The notes below the pieces were generated by a model that had not been told where the DNA came from, searched no databases, and saw only the letters and a program-made list of their open reading frames with translations. A stretch of DNA of 64,000 nt, from positions 806,001-870,000 of the forward strand of contig NZ_JAFCKS010000003.1 of assembly GCF_018129995.1 (NCBI RefSeq), in the 5' to 3' direction. Origin of the DNA: Bradyrhizobium sp. SZCCT0153 (GTDB lineage: Bacteria > Pseudomonadota > Alphaproteobacteria > Rhizobiales > Xanthobacteraceae). This document shows positions 48,206-57,924 of the stretch, one piece after another (positions within the stretch are counted from its first letter, which is position 1; each line of letters starts with the position of its first letter). Position numbers and translations under genes: made by a program.

Positions 48206-49951
48206 ATGGCGATCCGCCGCCGCGATTTCCTGAAGGGTGCAGGCCTTGCGGCCGCATCGCTCGGCCTGCCGCAGCTCGCGCGCGGCGCCGAGACCGCCGG
48301 CATCTACGACCTCGAACGGTTCGGCAATGCGCGGGTCCTGCACCTCACCGACACCCATGCGCAGCTCAATCCGGTCTATTTCCGCGAGCCCAGCGTCAAT
48401 ATCGGCATCGGCGAGATGGCGGGCCGGCCGCCGCACCTGGTCGGCCGCGCCTTCCTCGAGCGATTCGGCATCCGGCCCAACAGTGCCGATGCCTACGCCT
48501 TCACCTGCCTGGAGTTCGAGAAGTCCGCGGGCCGCTTCGGCAAGCTCGGCGGCTTCGCTCATCTGAAGACACTGGTCGATCGTCTGCGCAGCGATGTCGG
48601 CGAGGCCCGTTCGCTGCTCGTCGACGGCGGCGATCTCTGGCAGGGCACCGGGCTTGCCAATGTCATGCAGGGCCGCGACATGGTCGAGGTCGCCAATCTG
48701 CTCGGCATCGAGGCGATGACCGGGCATTGGGAATTCACCTATGGCGAGCAGGTGCTGCGCGACAATCTCGAGCGCTTCAAGGGCGAGTTTCTGGCGCAGA
48801 ACGTCTTCCTGACCGAGGAAGCCGCCTTCAACGACGCGATCGCCTTCGACAAGGCCACGGGGCGCGTGTTCAAGCCGTCTGTGATCAAGGATCTCGGCGG
48901 CCATCGCGTCGCGATCGTCGGCCAGGCTTTCCCTTACGTGCCGATCGCACATCCAAAACGGTTCACGCCGGACTGGACCTTCGGCATCCGCGAGGAGGAA
49001 TTGCAGAAGCACGTCGACGCGTTGCGCGGCCACGACAAGGTCGATGCCGTGATCCTGCTGTCCCATAACGGCATGGATGTCGACCTCAAGCTCGCGAGCC
49101 GGGTCACCGGCATCGACGTCATCCTCGGCGGTCACACCCATGACGCCGTGCCGCAGCCCATCCCCGTGAAGAATGCCGGCGGCACGACGCTCGTCACCAA
49201 TGCCGGCTCCAACGGGAAGTTTTTGGGCGTGCTCGATCTCACGCTCGAAAAAGGCAAGGTCGGCGACGTCCGATATCATCTGCTGCCGGTCTATTCCGAG
49301 CTGCTCAAGCCCGACCCCGCCATGGCCGAGCTGATCGGGCGACTGCGCGCCCCGCACGTCACCGACTGGTCGGAGAAGGTCGCAACGCTCGACCGCCTGC
49401 TCTATCGCCGCGGCAATTTCTCCGGCCCCGTCGACGAATTGATCTGCACCGCGCTGCGCACCGAGCTCGACGCCGAGATCGCGCTGTCGCCGGGCTTTCG
49501 CTGGGGCGTCACCGCGCTGTCCGGCCAGGCGCTGACCATGGAGGATGTGCTCGCGGAAACCGCGATCACCTATCCCGAGACCTATGTGCAGGCGATGACC
49601 GGCGGCCAGATCAAGGACGTGCTGGAAGACATCTGCGACAATCTCTTCAATGCCGATCCATACTACCAGCAGGGCGGCGACATGGTGCGCGCCGGCGGGC
49701 TCAGCTACACCTGCACGCCGACGGCCGCGATCGGCAGCCGCATCTCCGATCTCAAGCTCGGCAACGGCAAAGCCCTCAGCGCGAACCACCGCTACAAGGT
49801 CGCCGGCTGGGCCTCGATCAACGGCCAGCAAGGTGCGCCGGTGTGGGACGTCGTCGGCAAATATCTGCGCTCGGGCCGGACGTTGCCGGAACGGCTTGGG
49901 TACGGCGTCACGTTGAAAGGCGTCGAGGACAACCCCGGCATTGCGGAATAG
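48206..49951 (+). CDS. soxB: SoxB, thiosulfohydrolase (dimanganese)
   Basis: A 581-residue enzyme of the 5'-nucleotidase/metallophosphatase superfamily. It carries the Tat signal RRRDFLKGAG. Metal and substrate motifs are visible: TDTHAQLNPVYFREP, VDGGDLWQGTG, GHWEFTYG, SHNGMDVD and GGHTHDAVPQP. It hydrolyses the terminal sulfate from SoxY-bound S-sulfonate. GGAGA precedes the ATG at 48206. It ends 3 bases before the DsrE-like gene. No soxCD genes follow it. Confidence 0.95.
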   Translation: MAIRRRDFLKGAGLAAASLGLPQLARGAETAGIYDLERFGNARVLHLTDTHAQLNPVYFREPSVNIGIGEMAGRPPHLVGRAFLERFGIRPNSADAYAFTCLEFEKSAGRFGKLGGFAHLKTLVDRLRSDVGEARSLLVDGGDLWQGTGLANVMQGRDMVEVANLLGIEAMTGHWEFTYGEQVLRDNLERFKGEFLAQNVFLTEEAAFNDAIAFDKATGRVFKPSVIKDLGGHRVAIVGQAFPYVPIAHPKRFTPDWTFGIREEELQKHVDALRGHDKVDAVILLSHNGMDVDLKLASRVTGIDVILGGHTHDAVPQPIPVKNAGGTTLVTNAGSNGKFLGVLDLTLEKGKVGDVRYHLLPVYSELLKPDPAMAELIGRLRAPHVTDWSEKVATLDRLLYRRGNFSGPVDELICTALRTELDAEIALSPGFRWGVTALSGQALTMEDVLAETAITYPETYVQAMTGGQIKDVLEDICDNLFNADPYYQQGGDMVRAGGLSYTCTPTAAIGSRISDLKLGNGKALSANHRYKVAGWASINGQQGAPVWDVVGKYLRSGRTLPERLGYGVTLKGVEDNPGIAE

Positions 49952-49953
49952 TG

Positions 49954-50412
49954 ATGATGCAGTCGCTCGTCTTTCGCGCGCTGGCGCTTGTGCTGCTCAC
50001 CTGCGCCGCGACACCGCTCGCTTTTGCGCAACAGGTGCCGCTGCAGGACAAGCCGTTCGCCGAGCACAGGATCGTGCTGCAGCTCTCCGACGGCGACGCG
50101 AAGAAGCAGGCGCTGGTGCTCAGCGTCGCCAACAATTTGCTGAAGGCCTACGATCCCGACAAGGTCGCGATCGAGGTGGTGGCGTTCGGCCCCGGCATCG
50201 CTCTGCTGCTGTCCGGCAGCGAACGCCGCAAGCAGGTGGAAAGCCTGATCGCGCAGGGCGTGCGCTTCGATATCTGCCTCAACACGGTCGATACGATGGA
50301 GCGGGAGACGGGCAAGCGGCCTGAGTTCATTCCCGCTGCTACGCCGGTGCAGGTCGGGGTCGGGCAGATCCTGTTCCTCAGCGAGAACGGGTATACGCTG
50401 GTGCGGCCGTAG
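49954..50412 (+). CDS. DsrE/DsrF-like periplasmic protein of the sox locus
   Basis: A 152-residue protein with a signal peptide (ALVLLTCAATPLAFAQQ) and a DsrE-like fold (HRIVLQLSDGDAKKQALVLSVANNLLKAY, then VEVVAFGPGIALLL). One Cys in FDICLNTV occupies the place of the sulfur-carrying residue of DsrE. It starts 2 bases after soxB and is probably translated with it. A role as a sulfur-handling or sulfane-accepting partner in the periplasm is likely; the exact reaction is unknown. Confidence 0.82.
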   Translation: MMQSLVFRALALVLLTCAATPLAFAQQVPLQDKPFAEHRIVLQLSDGDAKKQALVLSVANNLLKAYDPDKVAIEVVAFGPGIALLLSGSERRKQVESLIAQGVRFDICLNTVDTMERETGKRPEFIPAATPVQVGVGQILFLSENGYTLVRP

Positions 50413-50565
50413 GGCCCTCCCCCGTCGAGTTTGAGGGCAGGACAGGAGCTCGTCACCGCAATAAGAATCTTCTAAATTTTCTTGTTTGCACAGTGAATTG
50501 CTTCTCTTTATAGCCCTCGGCATAGTAGAATCTTGGAAATCAGTTCCATTGCCGGACTCCCTGCC

Positions 50566-51606
50566 ATGATCTTCCGCCAACTCTTCGACAGCGTTTCGGG
50601 CACCTACAGCTACGTCCTCGCGAGCCGCCCCGGCGGCGAGGCGCTGATCCTCGATCCCGTGCTGGAGAAGGTCGACCGCTACTGCCAGCTGCTGCGCGAG
50701 CTCGACCTCAAGCTGGTCAAGGCGGTGGACACGCATCTCCACGCCGACCACGTCACTGGCCTCGGCGAGTTGCGCGACCGCACCCATTGCATGACCGTGA
50801 TGGGCGACCAGACCAAGGCCGACGTTGTGGCGATGCGGGTCGCCGACGGCGACAAGGTGACGATCGAGGGCCTGTCGCTCGACGTGATGTACACGCCCGG
50901 CCACACCGACGATTCCTATTCCTATCTGATGGGCGACCGCGTCTTCACCGGCGACACGCTGCTGATCCGCGGCACCGGCCGCACCGACTTTCAGAACGGC
51001 TCGTCGCGTGCGCAGTACGAGTCGATCTTCAACCGCCTGCTCAAGCTGCCCGACGAGACGATGGTGTTCCCGGCGCACGACTACAAGGGCGACACCGTCT
51101 CCACCATCGGCGAGGAGAAGCGCTACAATCCGCGGCTCCAGGTGCGCTCGGTCGACGAATATATCGAGCTGATGGCCAATCTGAAGCTGCCCAATCCGAA
51201 GATGATGGACGTCGCGGTGCCCGCCAACATGCATGTCGGCCTGCATCAGGAGGAGCTGGAGAAGGAGGGCCGCGCGCTGAGCGCGGTCGAGGCGATCCGC
51301 GTCCTCGGGCGACCCGATATCCTGCTGGTCGATCTGCGCGAGACCAACGAGCGGATGAAGCACGGCATGCTCGAGGGCGCACTGCACACGCCCTATCCGT
51401 CCGTCGAGGATAGCCTGAAGCCCGGCGGCATGCTGCGCGAGGTTGCGGCCGCGACGGGCCGCCGCGTCGTGTTCTTCTGCGCCTTCGGCGAACGCTCGGC
51501 GATGGCGGTGGCCGCCGCCAAGGAGGCCGGGCTCACCAACACCGCGCATATCGCCGGTGGCATCGACGCCTGGAAGAAGGCCGGCGGGCCGGTGGTGCAC
51601 GGCTGA
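50566..51606 (+). CDS. Persulfide dioxygenase (ETHE1-like) fused to rhodanese
   Basis: A 346-residue cytoplasmic protein. The N-terminal metallo-beta-lactamase domain has the iron-binding motif His57-x-His59-x-Asp61-His62 (THLHADHVTG), GHTDDSYSYL and GDTLLIRGTGRTDFQ, which are signature features of persulfide dioxygenases. The C-terminal rhodanese domain (about 235-346) has active Cys305 in FFCAFGERSAMA. It oxidises glutathione persulfide to sulfite and handles sulfane sulfur. Placed just after sox, it would remove persulfide that leaks from incomplete thiosulfate oxidation. The ATG at 50566 is chosen over upstream frames lacking family sequence. Confidence 0.92.
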   Translation: MIFRQLFDSVSGTYSYVLASRPGGEALILDPVLEKVDRYCQLLRELDLKLVKAVDTHLHADHVTGLGELRDRTHCMTVMGDQTKADVVAMRVADGDKVTIEGLSLDVMYTPGHTDDSYSYLMGDRVFTGDTLLIRGTGRTDFQNGSSRAQYESIFNRLLKLPDETMVFPAHDYKGDTVSTIGEEKRYNPRLQVRSVDEYIELMANLKLPNPKMMDVAVPANMHVGLHQEELEKEGRALSAVEAIRVLGRPDILLVDLRETNERMKHGMLEGALHTPYPSVEDSLKPGGMLREVAAATGRRVVFFCAFGERSAMAVAAAKEAGLTNTAHIAGGIDAWKKAGGPVVHG

Positions 51607-51667
51607 CGTCGTTGTCGCGACCCTTGAGATAGGTCAGGCTCTCCACATGTTTTCGGGATAGGGTCGG

Positions 51668-51868
51668 ATGACGCATCACCATCCGGGACCAGCCATGGCC
51701 AAGATCGGCAAGCCGAGCGCGCCGCCCAAAATTGCGGACGACAAGCCAGCGGAAGACAAGGCGAAGAAGCCCCTGCCTCCGCGCGACACCGACGACGATG
51801 ATTACGAGGACGGCGACATCGCGACGCCGAAGCGCGACCGCTACGGGCCGGATGACGAGCCCCTGTAA
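51668..51868 (+). CDS. Small acidic hypothetical protein
   Basis: A 66-residue (or 57 from the ATG at 51695) polar protein: MAKIGKPSAPPKIADDKPAE then lysine and proline-rich sequence and an acidic DTDDDDYEDGD patch. No family recognised and no membrane segment. It is likely disordered. Codon use looks like real coding sequence with strong third-position GC, but the support is modest. It stands between the persulfide dioxygenase gene and an MFS gene. Confidence 0.5.
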   Translation: MTHHHPGPAMAKIGKPSAPPKIADDKPAEDKAKKPLPPRDTDDDDYEDGDIATPKRDRYGPDDEPL

Positions 51869-52024
51869 GCAGCGATCGACGGCGGACGTTCTAAACACCT
51901 GCTCGCGCTGCAAACTCCGCCTTCGCCCCGACCCGCGCTAGCTGCCATGCGCCCGCGTTCATGGACAAATAACCGCTGTGCCCGATAGTTTGCGCGTCCC
52001 CAAGGAACGTAAAACGGAACTGCA

Positions 52025-53233
52025 ATGGTCGACGTTCTCGCTGCACCGCAGCAAGGCAAGGCGGACAGTGCACTGCGCACGCTGACCGGAATCTCGATCG
52101 CGCATTGGGTCAGCCATTTCCATCTGCTGGTCCTGCCGATGCTGTTTCCGTTCCTCAAAGGCCAGCTCGGCGTCGGCTATATCGAGCTCGGCTTCGCGCT
52201 CACCGTGTCCGCGGTGGTGTCGGGGCTGACGCAGGCGCCGACCGGCTATCTCGTCGATCATTTTGGCGCGCGAAGGATCCTGCTGGGCGGCCTCACGCTC
52301 GGCGGCGTCGCGCTGATCCTGCTCGGCCTGCACCTCAGCTACGCCTCGCTGATCGCCTGCGCCGTGCTGCTCGGGCTCGCCAACAGCGTCTACCATCCCG
52401 CCGACTACGCCATCCTCGCCGAGCACATGGACGAGGCGCGGATGGGCCGCGCCTTCTCGATCCACACCTTTGCCGGCTACTTCGGCGGCGCGGTGGCGCC
52501 GGCGATTGTCGCCGCGCTGGTTGTCGTGTCCGGCGGTGTCGGGGCTTTGATCGCAGCGGGTGCGACCGGCGTTGCGGTGGCGTTGCTGCTGGTCGTCATG
52601 AACATTCCCGATGCCGGTGCCCACAAGGCAAAGCCGGGCGCAGCGAACGCGCCGAAGCAGGCCGTGATCACCCCGGCGCTGATCACGCTCACGGCGCTGT
52701 TCATGCTGCTCAGCCTGTCGGTCGCCGGCATCAACAATTTCGGCGTGGTGGCGCTGATGAGCGGCTATGGCACGTCCTATTCGGCCGCCAATATCGCGCT
52801 CACCGCGTTTCTCGGCGCCAGTGCAGCGGGCGTGCTCGCGGGCGGCTTCCTCGCCGACCATACCGAGCGTCACGGCTACGTCGCCGCGGCCTGCTTTGCC
52901 GCGAACGCGGGAATCGTGCTGCTGATCGCTTTGGTGACGCTGCCGGGCTGGGCTTTGACCGCGACGATGACGGCCGCGGGCTTCCTCTCCGGCGTGATCG
53001 CGCCCTCGCGCGACATGCTGGTGCGTAATGCCGCGCCGCCCGGTGCCGCCGGCCGCGCCTTCGGCATCGTCTCCACCGGCTTCAATCTCGGCGGCATCGT
53101 CAGCCCGCTGCTGTTCGGCTGGATCATGGACCAGAGCGCGCCGCACTGGGTATTCGGGGCGTCCGTGATCTTCATGCTCGCAACGGTGGTGCTGTCGCCG
53201 TTCACCGAACGGCGGGCGAAAACCGGTTCGTGA
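52025..53233 (+). CDS. MFS transporter (fosmidomycin-resistance/NarK-like)
   Basis: A 402-residue twelve-helix carrier; the N-terminus GISIAHWVSHFHLLVLPML with the HFHLL pattern resembles the Fsr-like group of MFS proteins. Loop 2-3 (LVDHFGARRILLGG) and the middle loop at residues 195-225 are typical. The substrate is unknown. A GGAA-like site precedes the ATG. Followed by a repeat and a convergent MFS gene. Confidence 0.86.
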   Translation: MVDVLAAPQQGKADSALRTLTGISIAHWVSHFHLLVLPMLFPFLKGQLGVGYIELGFALTVSAVVSGLTQAPTGYLVDHFGARRILLGGLTLGGVALILLGLHLSYASLIACAVLLGLANSVYHPADYAILAEHMDEARMGRAFSIHTFAGYFGGAVAPAIVAALVVVSGGVGALIAAGATGVAVALLLVVMNIPDAGAHKAKPGAANAPKQAVITPALITLTALFMLLSLSVAGINNFGVVALMSGYGTSYSAANIALTAFLGASAAGVLAGGFLADHTERHGYVAAACFAANAGIVLLIALVTLPGWALTATMTAAGFLSGVIAPSRDMLVRNAAPPGAAGRAFGIVSTGFNLGGIVSPLLFGWIMDQSAPHWVFGASVIFMLATVVLSPFTERRAKTGS

Positions 53234-53286
53234 GCGGCGAAGGTCGCTACAAATTCAATCGTCGTCCCGCATCAACACACTGGATG

Positions 53287-53310
53287 TCGTCCCGACCTTT
53301 GCCGGGACGA
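53287..53310. repeat. Short palindrome TCGTCCCG family between convergent MFS genes
   Basis: TCGTCCCG and CGGGACGA arms around ACCTTTGC. Same family as 10084-10205 and 59438-59465. Likely a transcript-ending hairpin in both directions. Confidence 0.6.
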
Positions 53311-53342
53311 AGCTATTGATTGGAGCGGGCGAAACACCGACC

Positions 53343-54668
53343 CTACGTCGGCGACACCGCGCCCTTCAACGCGCCGGCCTGCGGCGCGGCGGCGCCGGTC
53401 AGCCGGGCCTTTTCAGTGTTCGGCCAGAGCAGGAGCAGCCCGAGCAGACCGGAGCCGACCATGATCGCGGCGTTGATGGTGAAGCCGGTCATGTAGCCGT
53501 CGAGCATGCTGCCGGCCCGCTGGATCACGGTGCCCATCACGGCGGGCGCGATGATGCCCGAAAGCGTGTAGAGCGCGCCGTAGATTGCGAGGATCGCGCC
53601 GCGTTGCGAGGTCGGCGTGAACTCGCCGAGCATCGGCGGGCAGACCACGTAGATGGCGCCGCACAGGCCCGTTCCGACCACGAGCAAGGTGAGCTGAAGG
53701 GCCGCGCCTTGGACATACGGCATCGTGGCCAGGATCAGGCCGCCGATGACCAGCGGCACGGAGCCGAGCACGCCGCGGGCGATGCGCGTGGTCGAGCCGC
53801 GGGCCATCATCAGCTGCGAGATCCAGCCGGTCAGGATCACGATGGTGGCGCCGAACAGCCATGGCAGGGTCGAGATCCAGCCGGCCTGGCTCTGCGAGAA
53901 GCCGAGGCCCTTGATGATGAACGGCGTGAACCAGGTCAGCCCGAGCGACAGCGCCCAGTAAGCGCCGAACGTCGCCGCGACGCAGCCGAGGAACGTGCGG
54001 GAGGTGAGCAGCTGAATGTAGGGAATCTTCGTCTCGGCCGCCGCCAGAGCCTGGGTATCCTCGAGCGGGCCTTCCTTGCCGAACGCGAGCCAGGCACAGA
54101 CCCACATCAGGCCGACGACACCGAGCGCGCCGAAGGCGTAGTGCCAGGAATGATTGACGATGACCCAGTTCAGCGCCGGCACCGCGAGGATGACGCCGAA
54201 GGCCGAGCCCTGCGACAGGATCGCGGTCGGCAGCGTCCGCTTCTCGTCGGGAAACCATTTGTAGATCGCGTGCGCGGCGACCGAGAAGGCCGGGCCTTCG
54301 CCCGCGCCCAGCACGATGCGGCAGATCAAGAGCGTGGTGAAGGAGACGGTGCCGACCATCGGAAACTGCGCCAGCGCCCAGACCACCGCGAGCGCGAGCA
54401 GCACCCAGCGCGTCGGCACCTTGTTGACGATGAAGCCGACAACGATCGCGGAGATCGAGAACAGGAAGAAGAACGAGGAGCCGAGCAGGCCAAACTGCTC
54501 CGGCTCGAGCTTCAGGTCCGACATGATCGGCACGCCGGCGAGGCCGACGACGATCTTGTCGGCGAAGTTTACCAGCATGAACAGAAACAGCAGAAAGGTG
54601 ACGGTCCAGGCTCCCTTTGGCGTCCCGGTCGTCTCGCTCGCCACCTTGGGCGTTCCTTGAGCGCTCAT
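53343..54668 (-). CDS. MFS transporter, anion:cation symporter (ACS) type
   Basis: A 441-residue twelve-helix carrier. It has the ACS/glucarate-type sequences NFADKIVVGLAGVPIMSDL, GAGEGPAFSVAAHAIYKWFPDEKR and SRGGI-like SQRGAILAIYGALYTLSGIIAP. ACS members move organic anions such as sugar acids or hydroxybenzoates with protons or sodium. No catabolic partner lies beside it. Divergent from the AttE-like ABC ATPase. Confidence 0.88.
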   Translation of the reverse strand: MSAQGTPKVASETTGTPKGAWTVTFLLFLFMLVNFADKIVVGLAGVPIMSDLKLEPEQFGLLGSSFFFLFSISAIVVGFIVNKVPTRWVLLALAVVWALAQFPMVGTVSFTTLLICRIVLGAGEGPAFSVAAHAIYKWFPDEKRTLPTAILSQGSAFGVILAVPALNWVIVNHSWHYAFGALGVVGLMWVCAWLAFGKEGPLEDTQALAAAETKIPYIQLLTSRTFLGCVAATFGAYWALSLGLTWFTPFIIKGLGFSQSQAGWISTLPWLFGATIVILTGWISQLMMARGSTTRIARGVLGSVPLVIGGLILATMPYVQGAALQLTLLVVGTGLCGAIYVVCPPMLGEFTPTSQRGAILAIYGALYTLSGIIAPAVMGTVIQRAGSMLDGYMTGFTINAAIMVGSGLLGLLLLWPNTEKARLTGAAAPQAGALKGAVSPT

Positions 54669-54811
54669 GATTCTCCCCGTCGTCTTTTTGGCACTTTTTT
54701 GATTTGGTCGTTTTGCGAGCTAACAACGGCTTCGAGACCAACGCAACCCGGCATTTCCGCAGCAGGTGTGCTACGCAGCAATTCCGTTAATTCCTTCCGG
54801 CGCCATCCATC

Positions 54812-55465
54812 GTGCTGAGTATCCGAAACCTCTCCAAGACATTCTCTTCGGCCGGCGAGCCGGTCCATGTGCTGCGCGGTGTCGATCTCGATCTCAAGGC
54901 CGGCGAACGCGTCGCGCTGACCGGCGAGTCCGGCAGCGGCAAGAGCACGCTGCTGCACCTCGTCGCGGGGCTCGATGCCGCCGATGGCGGCACGATCCGG
55001 CTGGACGACACCGAGGTCACCAAGCTTTCCGATGCCGGGCGCGCGCAGCTGCGCCGCGACCGGATCGGCCTGGTTTTTCAGCAGTTCAATCTGATCCCGA
55101 GCCTTTCCGTCGCGGATAATCTCGCCTTCCAGGCGCGGATCGCCGGCCGCCACGATGCGGCCTGGTCCAGGGAATTGATCGAGCGGCTCGGTCTCGGCAG
55201 CCTGCTCAAGCGTTATCCGGAACAATTATCAGGCGGACAGCAGCAACGGGTCGCGATCGGCCGAGCGCTGGCGACAAGGCCATCGTTGCTGCTCGCGGAC
55301 GAGCCGACCGGCAATCTGGATGAGTCGACCGCCGAGGACGTGCTGGCCCTGACGCGCGATCTCGTCATCCGCACCGGCTGCGGCTTCCTGATGGTGACGC
55401 ACAGCCTGCATCTGGCCGCAACGCTCGACCGCCAAGTCACCTTGCACGCGGGGCGGATCGCATGA
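54812..55465 (+). CDS. ABC ATPase of the LolD/AttE type
   Basis: A 217-residue ATPase with Walker A GESGSGKST, Q-loop VFQQFNLIP, signature LSGGQQQR, Walker B LLLADEPTGNLDE and H-loop VTHS. The GNLDE stretch and the small size are typical of MacB/LolD ATPases that drive FtsX-type permeases. The start is a GTG at 54812. It overlaps the permease gene by 4 bases (ATGA). Confidence 0.92.
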   Translation: MLSIRNLSKTFSSAGEPVHVLRGVDLDLKAGERVALTGESGSGKSTLLHLVAGLDAADGGTIRLDDTEVTKLSDAGRAQLRRDRIGLVFQQFNLIPSLSVADNLAFQARIAGRHDAAWSRELIERLGLGSLLKRYPEQLSGGQQQRVAIGRALATRPSLLLADEPTGNLDESTAEDVLALTRDLVIRTGCGFLMVTHSLHLAATLDRQVTLHAGRIA

Positions 55466-57924
55466 AGCGCGCGCTGTGGATCCTCGCGGTGCTGCTCAGC
55501 CATTGGCGGCGCCACAAGATGCAGTTTGCGACGCTCCTGATCGGGCTGATCGCGGCGACCGCGCTGTGGAGCGGCGTGCAGGCGATCAACCAGCAGGCCC
55601 GCAACGCCTATGATCGCGCGGCGGCAACGTTCGGCGGCACTCGCACGGCGATGCTGGTCGCACCTGATACCGCGACTTTCTCGCAGGACCTTTTCGTCAA
55701 GCTCCGCCGCGCCGGCTGGCCGGTCTCGCCGATGCTGGAGGGACGCGTCCAGATCAACGGACGCGCAGTGCGATTGCTCGGCATCGAGCCGGTGACGTTG
55801 CCGGCCGATGTCGGCAACGCGCCGCGCCTTGGTGCTTCGGATCTGGGCAGTTTTGTTGCCGCGCCGGGCCAGACATTGGTCGCGCAAGAGACGCTTGCCG
55901 ATCTGCAGGAACAGCAAGGCGCGGCACCCGCGATCAGCAGCGGCGCAAAACTGCCGCCGCTGCGCGTATTGCCCCAGCTCGTGCCCGATGTGCTGGTGGT
56001 CGACATCGGCGTGGCGCAGCGGCTGCTGAACAAGCCGGACCAGGTCTCGCGGCTGCTGATCGGCAAGCCCAGGGGCAAGCTCGCACCGCTGGCAAGCGTC
56101 GTCGGCGAGCAATTGCAGCGGGTCGAGCCCAATGCGGAGACGGAGCTGGAACGCCTCACCGACAGCTTCCATCTCAATCTCACGGCCTTCGGCCTGCTGT
56201 CGTTCTTCGTCGGCCTCTTCATCGTCAACTCCGCCGTCGGCCTCGCTTTCGAACAACGGCTCCCGATGCTGCGGACGTTGCGAGCCTGCGGTGCCTCGGC
56301 GCGTCTGGTCAACACCGCGCTGGTGGTCGAGCTGGTGGCATTGGCACTGATCGCCGGACTGATCGGGCTCGCCTGCGGCTATTTCATCGCGGCTGCGCTC
56401 TTGCCCGACGTTGCGGCGTCGCTGCGCGGGCTCTACGGCGCGCAGATCCCGGGACAGCTCAGCTTGCGACCTGAATGGTGGCTCGCCGGCATTGGCATCA
56501 GCATTGCCGGCGCGCTTGTTGCGGCGGCGACCAGCCTGATCAAGGCGATCAGGATGCCGGTGCTGGCCACCGCGCAGCCGCATGCCTGGCAGCAGCGACA
56601 GCGCCGCTGGCTGATCCTGCAGAGCGGAGCGGCCTGCGCCGTGTTCGCGGTCGCACTGTTGCTGCTTCACTACGGACAATCGCTGATCGCGGGCTTCGGC
56701 GTGCTGGCAGCGCTGATGCTCGGTGCGGCACTGATCTTGCCGGCCTTCCTCGAGATCCTCCTGCTCGCGGGCCAGCGTTTCGCACGGGGCCCGCTGGCGC
56801 TGTGGTTCTGGGCGGACAGCCGCCAGCAGCTTTCCGGATTGTCGCTGGCACTGATGGCGCTGCTGCTCGCGCTCGCCGTCAACGTCGGGGTCTCCACCAT
56901 GGTGGAAACGTTCAGCCGCACCTTCATCGGCTGGCTCAACGGACGGCTCGCGGCCGACGTCTACATCAGCGCCTCCGACAATGCGCAAGGCGTCGCGATC
57001 CGGAGCTGGCTGAAGGAGCGTAGCGACGTGCAGGCGATCCTCTCGGGCGGGCGCGCCGAGACGCAGGTTCAGGGCCAGCCGGTCGAATTGCTCGGCCTAC
57101 CCGATCACCCGCTCTATCGCGAGCGCTGGCCGCTGCTGGAAGCCGCGCCGCGCGCCTGGACCCTGCTCGTGCCGGGCAACGCCGCCTTCATCAGCGAGCA
57201 GCTGAGCCGGCGCCTGAACGTCCGGGTCGGCGATGTCATCGACGTCCCGGCGCCGGGCGGGAGCTGGGAGCTCGACATCGCCGGGATCTATGCCGATTAC
57301 GGCAACCCCAAGGGGCAGCTCGCCGTCAACGTCGCCGCGCTCATTCGACAGTTTCCGCAGACGCCGCAGACGCGGATCGGCCTCATCGTCGCGAAGCAGA
57401 ACATCCCAGGCCTGATCGCGGCGTTGCAGAAGCAGTTTGCGCTCGACGACCGCAGCGTCGCCGACCAGGCGACGGTGAAGGCGGAATCGATCCGCATCTT
57501 CAACCGCACCTTTGCGGTGACGTCTGCGCTGAACGCCTTCACGCTCGGCGTCGCGGGCATCGCGCTGCTGACCAGCCTGCTGACGCTGGCGAATTCCCGC
57601 CTGCCGCAGCTCGCGCCGCTGTGGGCGATCGGCATCACGCGGCCGCGCCTCGCCGCGATCGAGCTGACCAAGACGCTGTCGGTCGCGCTGTTCACATCGC
57701 TCCTTGCCGTGCCGCTCGGACTGCTCGTGGCGTGGTGCCTGATCGCGATCGTCAACGTGAAGGCGTTCGGCTGGCGGCTGCCGTTCCACGTGTTTCCGCT
57801 GCAACTGGTGGGGCTGGTCGCGGTGGCGCTGGTCGCGTCGCTGCTTGCGGCACTGCTGCCGATGATAAGGCTGGCGCGGATGCAACCGGCGAACCTCGTC
57901 AAGGTGTTTGCCAATGAGCGCTGA
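55462..57924 (+). CDS. FtsX-like ABC permease (AttFG type)
   Basis: An 820-residue permease with two FtsX/MacB-like units, each a four-helix bundle with an extracytoplasmic domain: helices near the N-terminus, about 240-320, 385-480 and 690-810. The middle repeat restarts near VSTMVETFSRTFIGWLNGRL. The length suggests fusion of the two permeases that are separate in the Agrobacterium att cluster. Such machines extract or transport lipids or lipoproteins. Overlaps both neighbours. Confidence 0.9.
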   Translation: MKRALWILAVLLSHWRRHKMQFATLLIGLIAATALWSGVQAINQQARNAYDRAAATFGGTRTAMLVAPDTATFSQDLFVKLRRAGWPVSPMLEGRVQINGRAVRLLGIEPVTLPADVGNAPRLGASDLGSFVAAPGQTLVAQETLADLQEQQGAAPAISSGAKLPPLRVLPQLVPDVLVVDIGVAQRLLNKPDQVSRLLIGKPRGKLAPLASVVGEQLQRVEPNAETELERLTDSFHLNLTAFGLLSFFVGLFIVNSAVGLAFEQRLPMLRTLRACGASARLVNTALVVELVALALIAGLIGLACGYFIAAALLPDVAASLRGLYGAQIPGQLSLRPEWWLAGIGISIAGALVAAATSLIKAIRMPVLATAQPHAWQQRQRRWLILQSGAACAVFAVALLLLHYGQSLIAGFGVLAALMLGAALILPAFLEILLLAGQRFARGPLALWFWADSRQQLSGLSLALMALLLALAVNVGVSTMVETFSRTFIGWLNGRLAADVYISASDNAQGVAIRSWLKERSDVQAILSGGRAETQVQGQPVELLGLPDHPLYRERWPLLEAAPRAWTLLVPGNAAFISEQLSRRLNVRVGDVIDVPAPGGSWELDIAGIYADYGNPKGQLAVNVAALIRQFPQTPQTRIGLIVAKQNIPGLIAALQKQFALDDRSVADQATVKAESIRIFNRTFAVTSALNAFTLGVAGIALLTSLLTLANSRLPQLAPLWAIGITRPRLAAIELTKTLSVALFTSLLAVPLGLLVAWCLIAIVNVKAFGWRLPFHVFPLQLVGLVAVALVASLLAALLPMIRLARMQPANLVKVFANER

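Noticed and set aside
46868..49831. Open frame of almost 1,000 codons on the minus strand across the sox genes
   Set aside because: It lies opposite soxA, soxK and soxB, which have unmistakable motifs. Long antisense open frames are expected in GC-rich DNA, and the translation is rich in D, H, R and Q without any family pattern.
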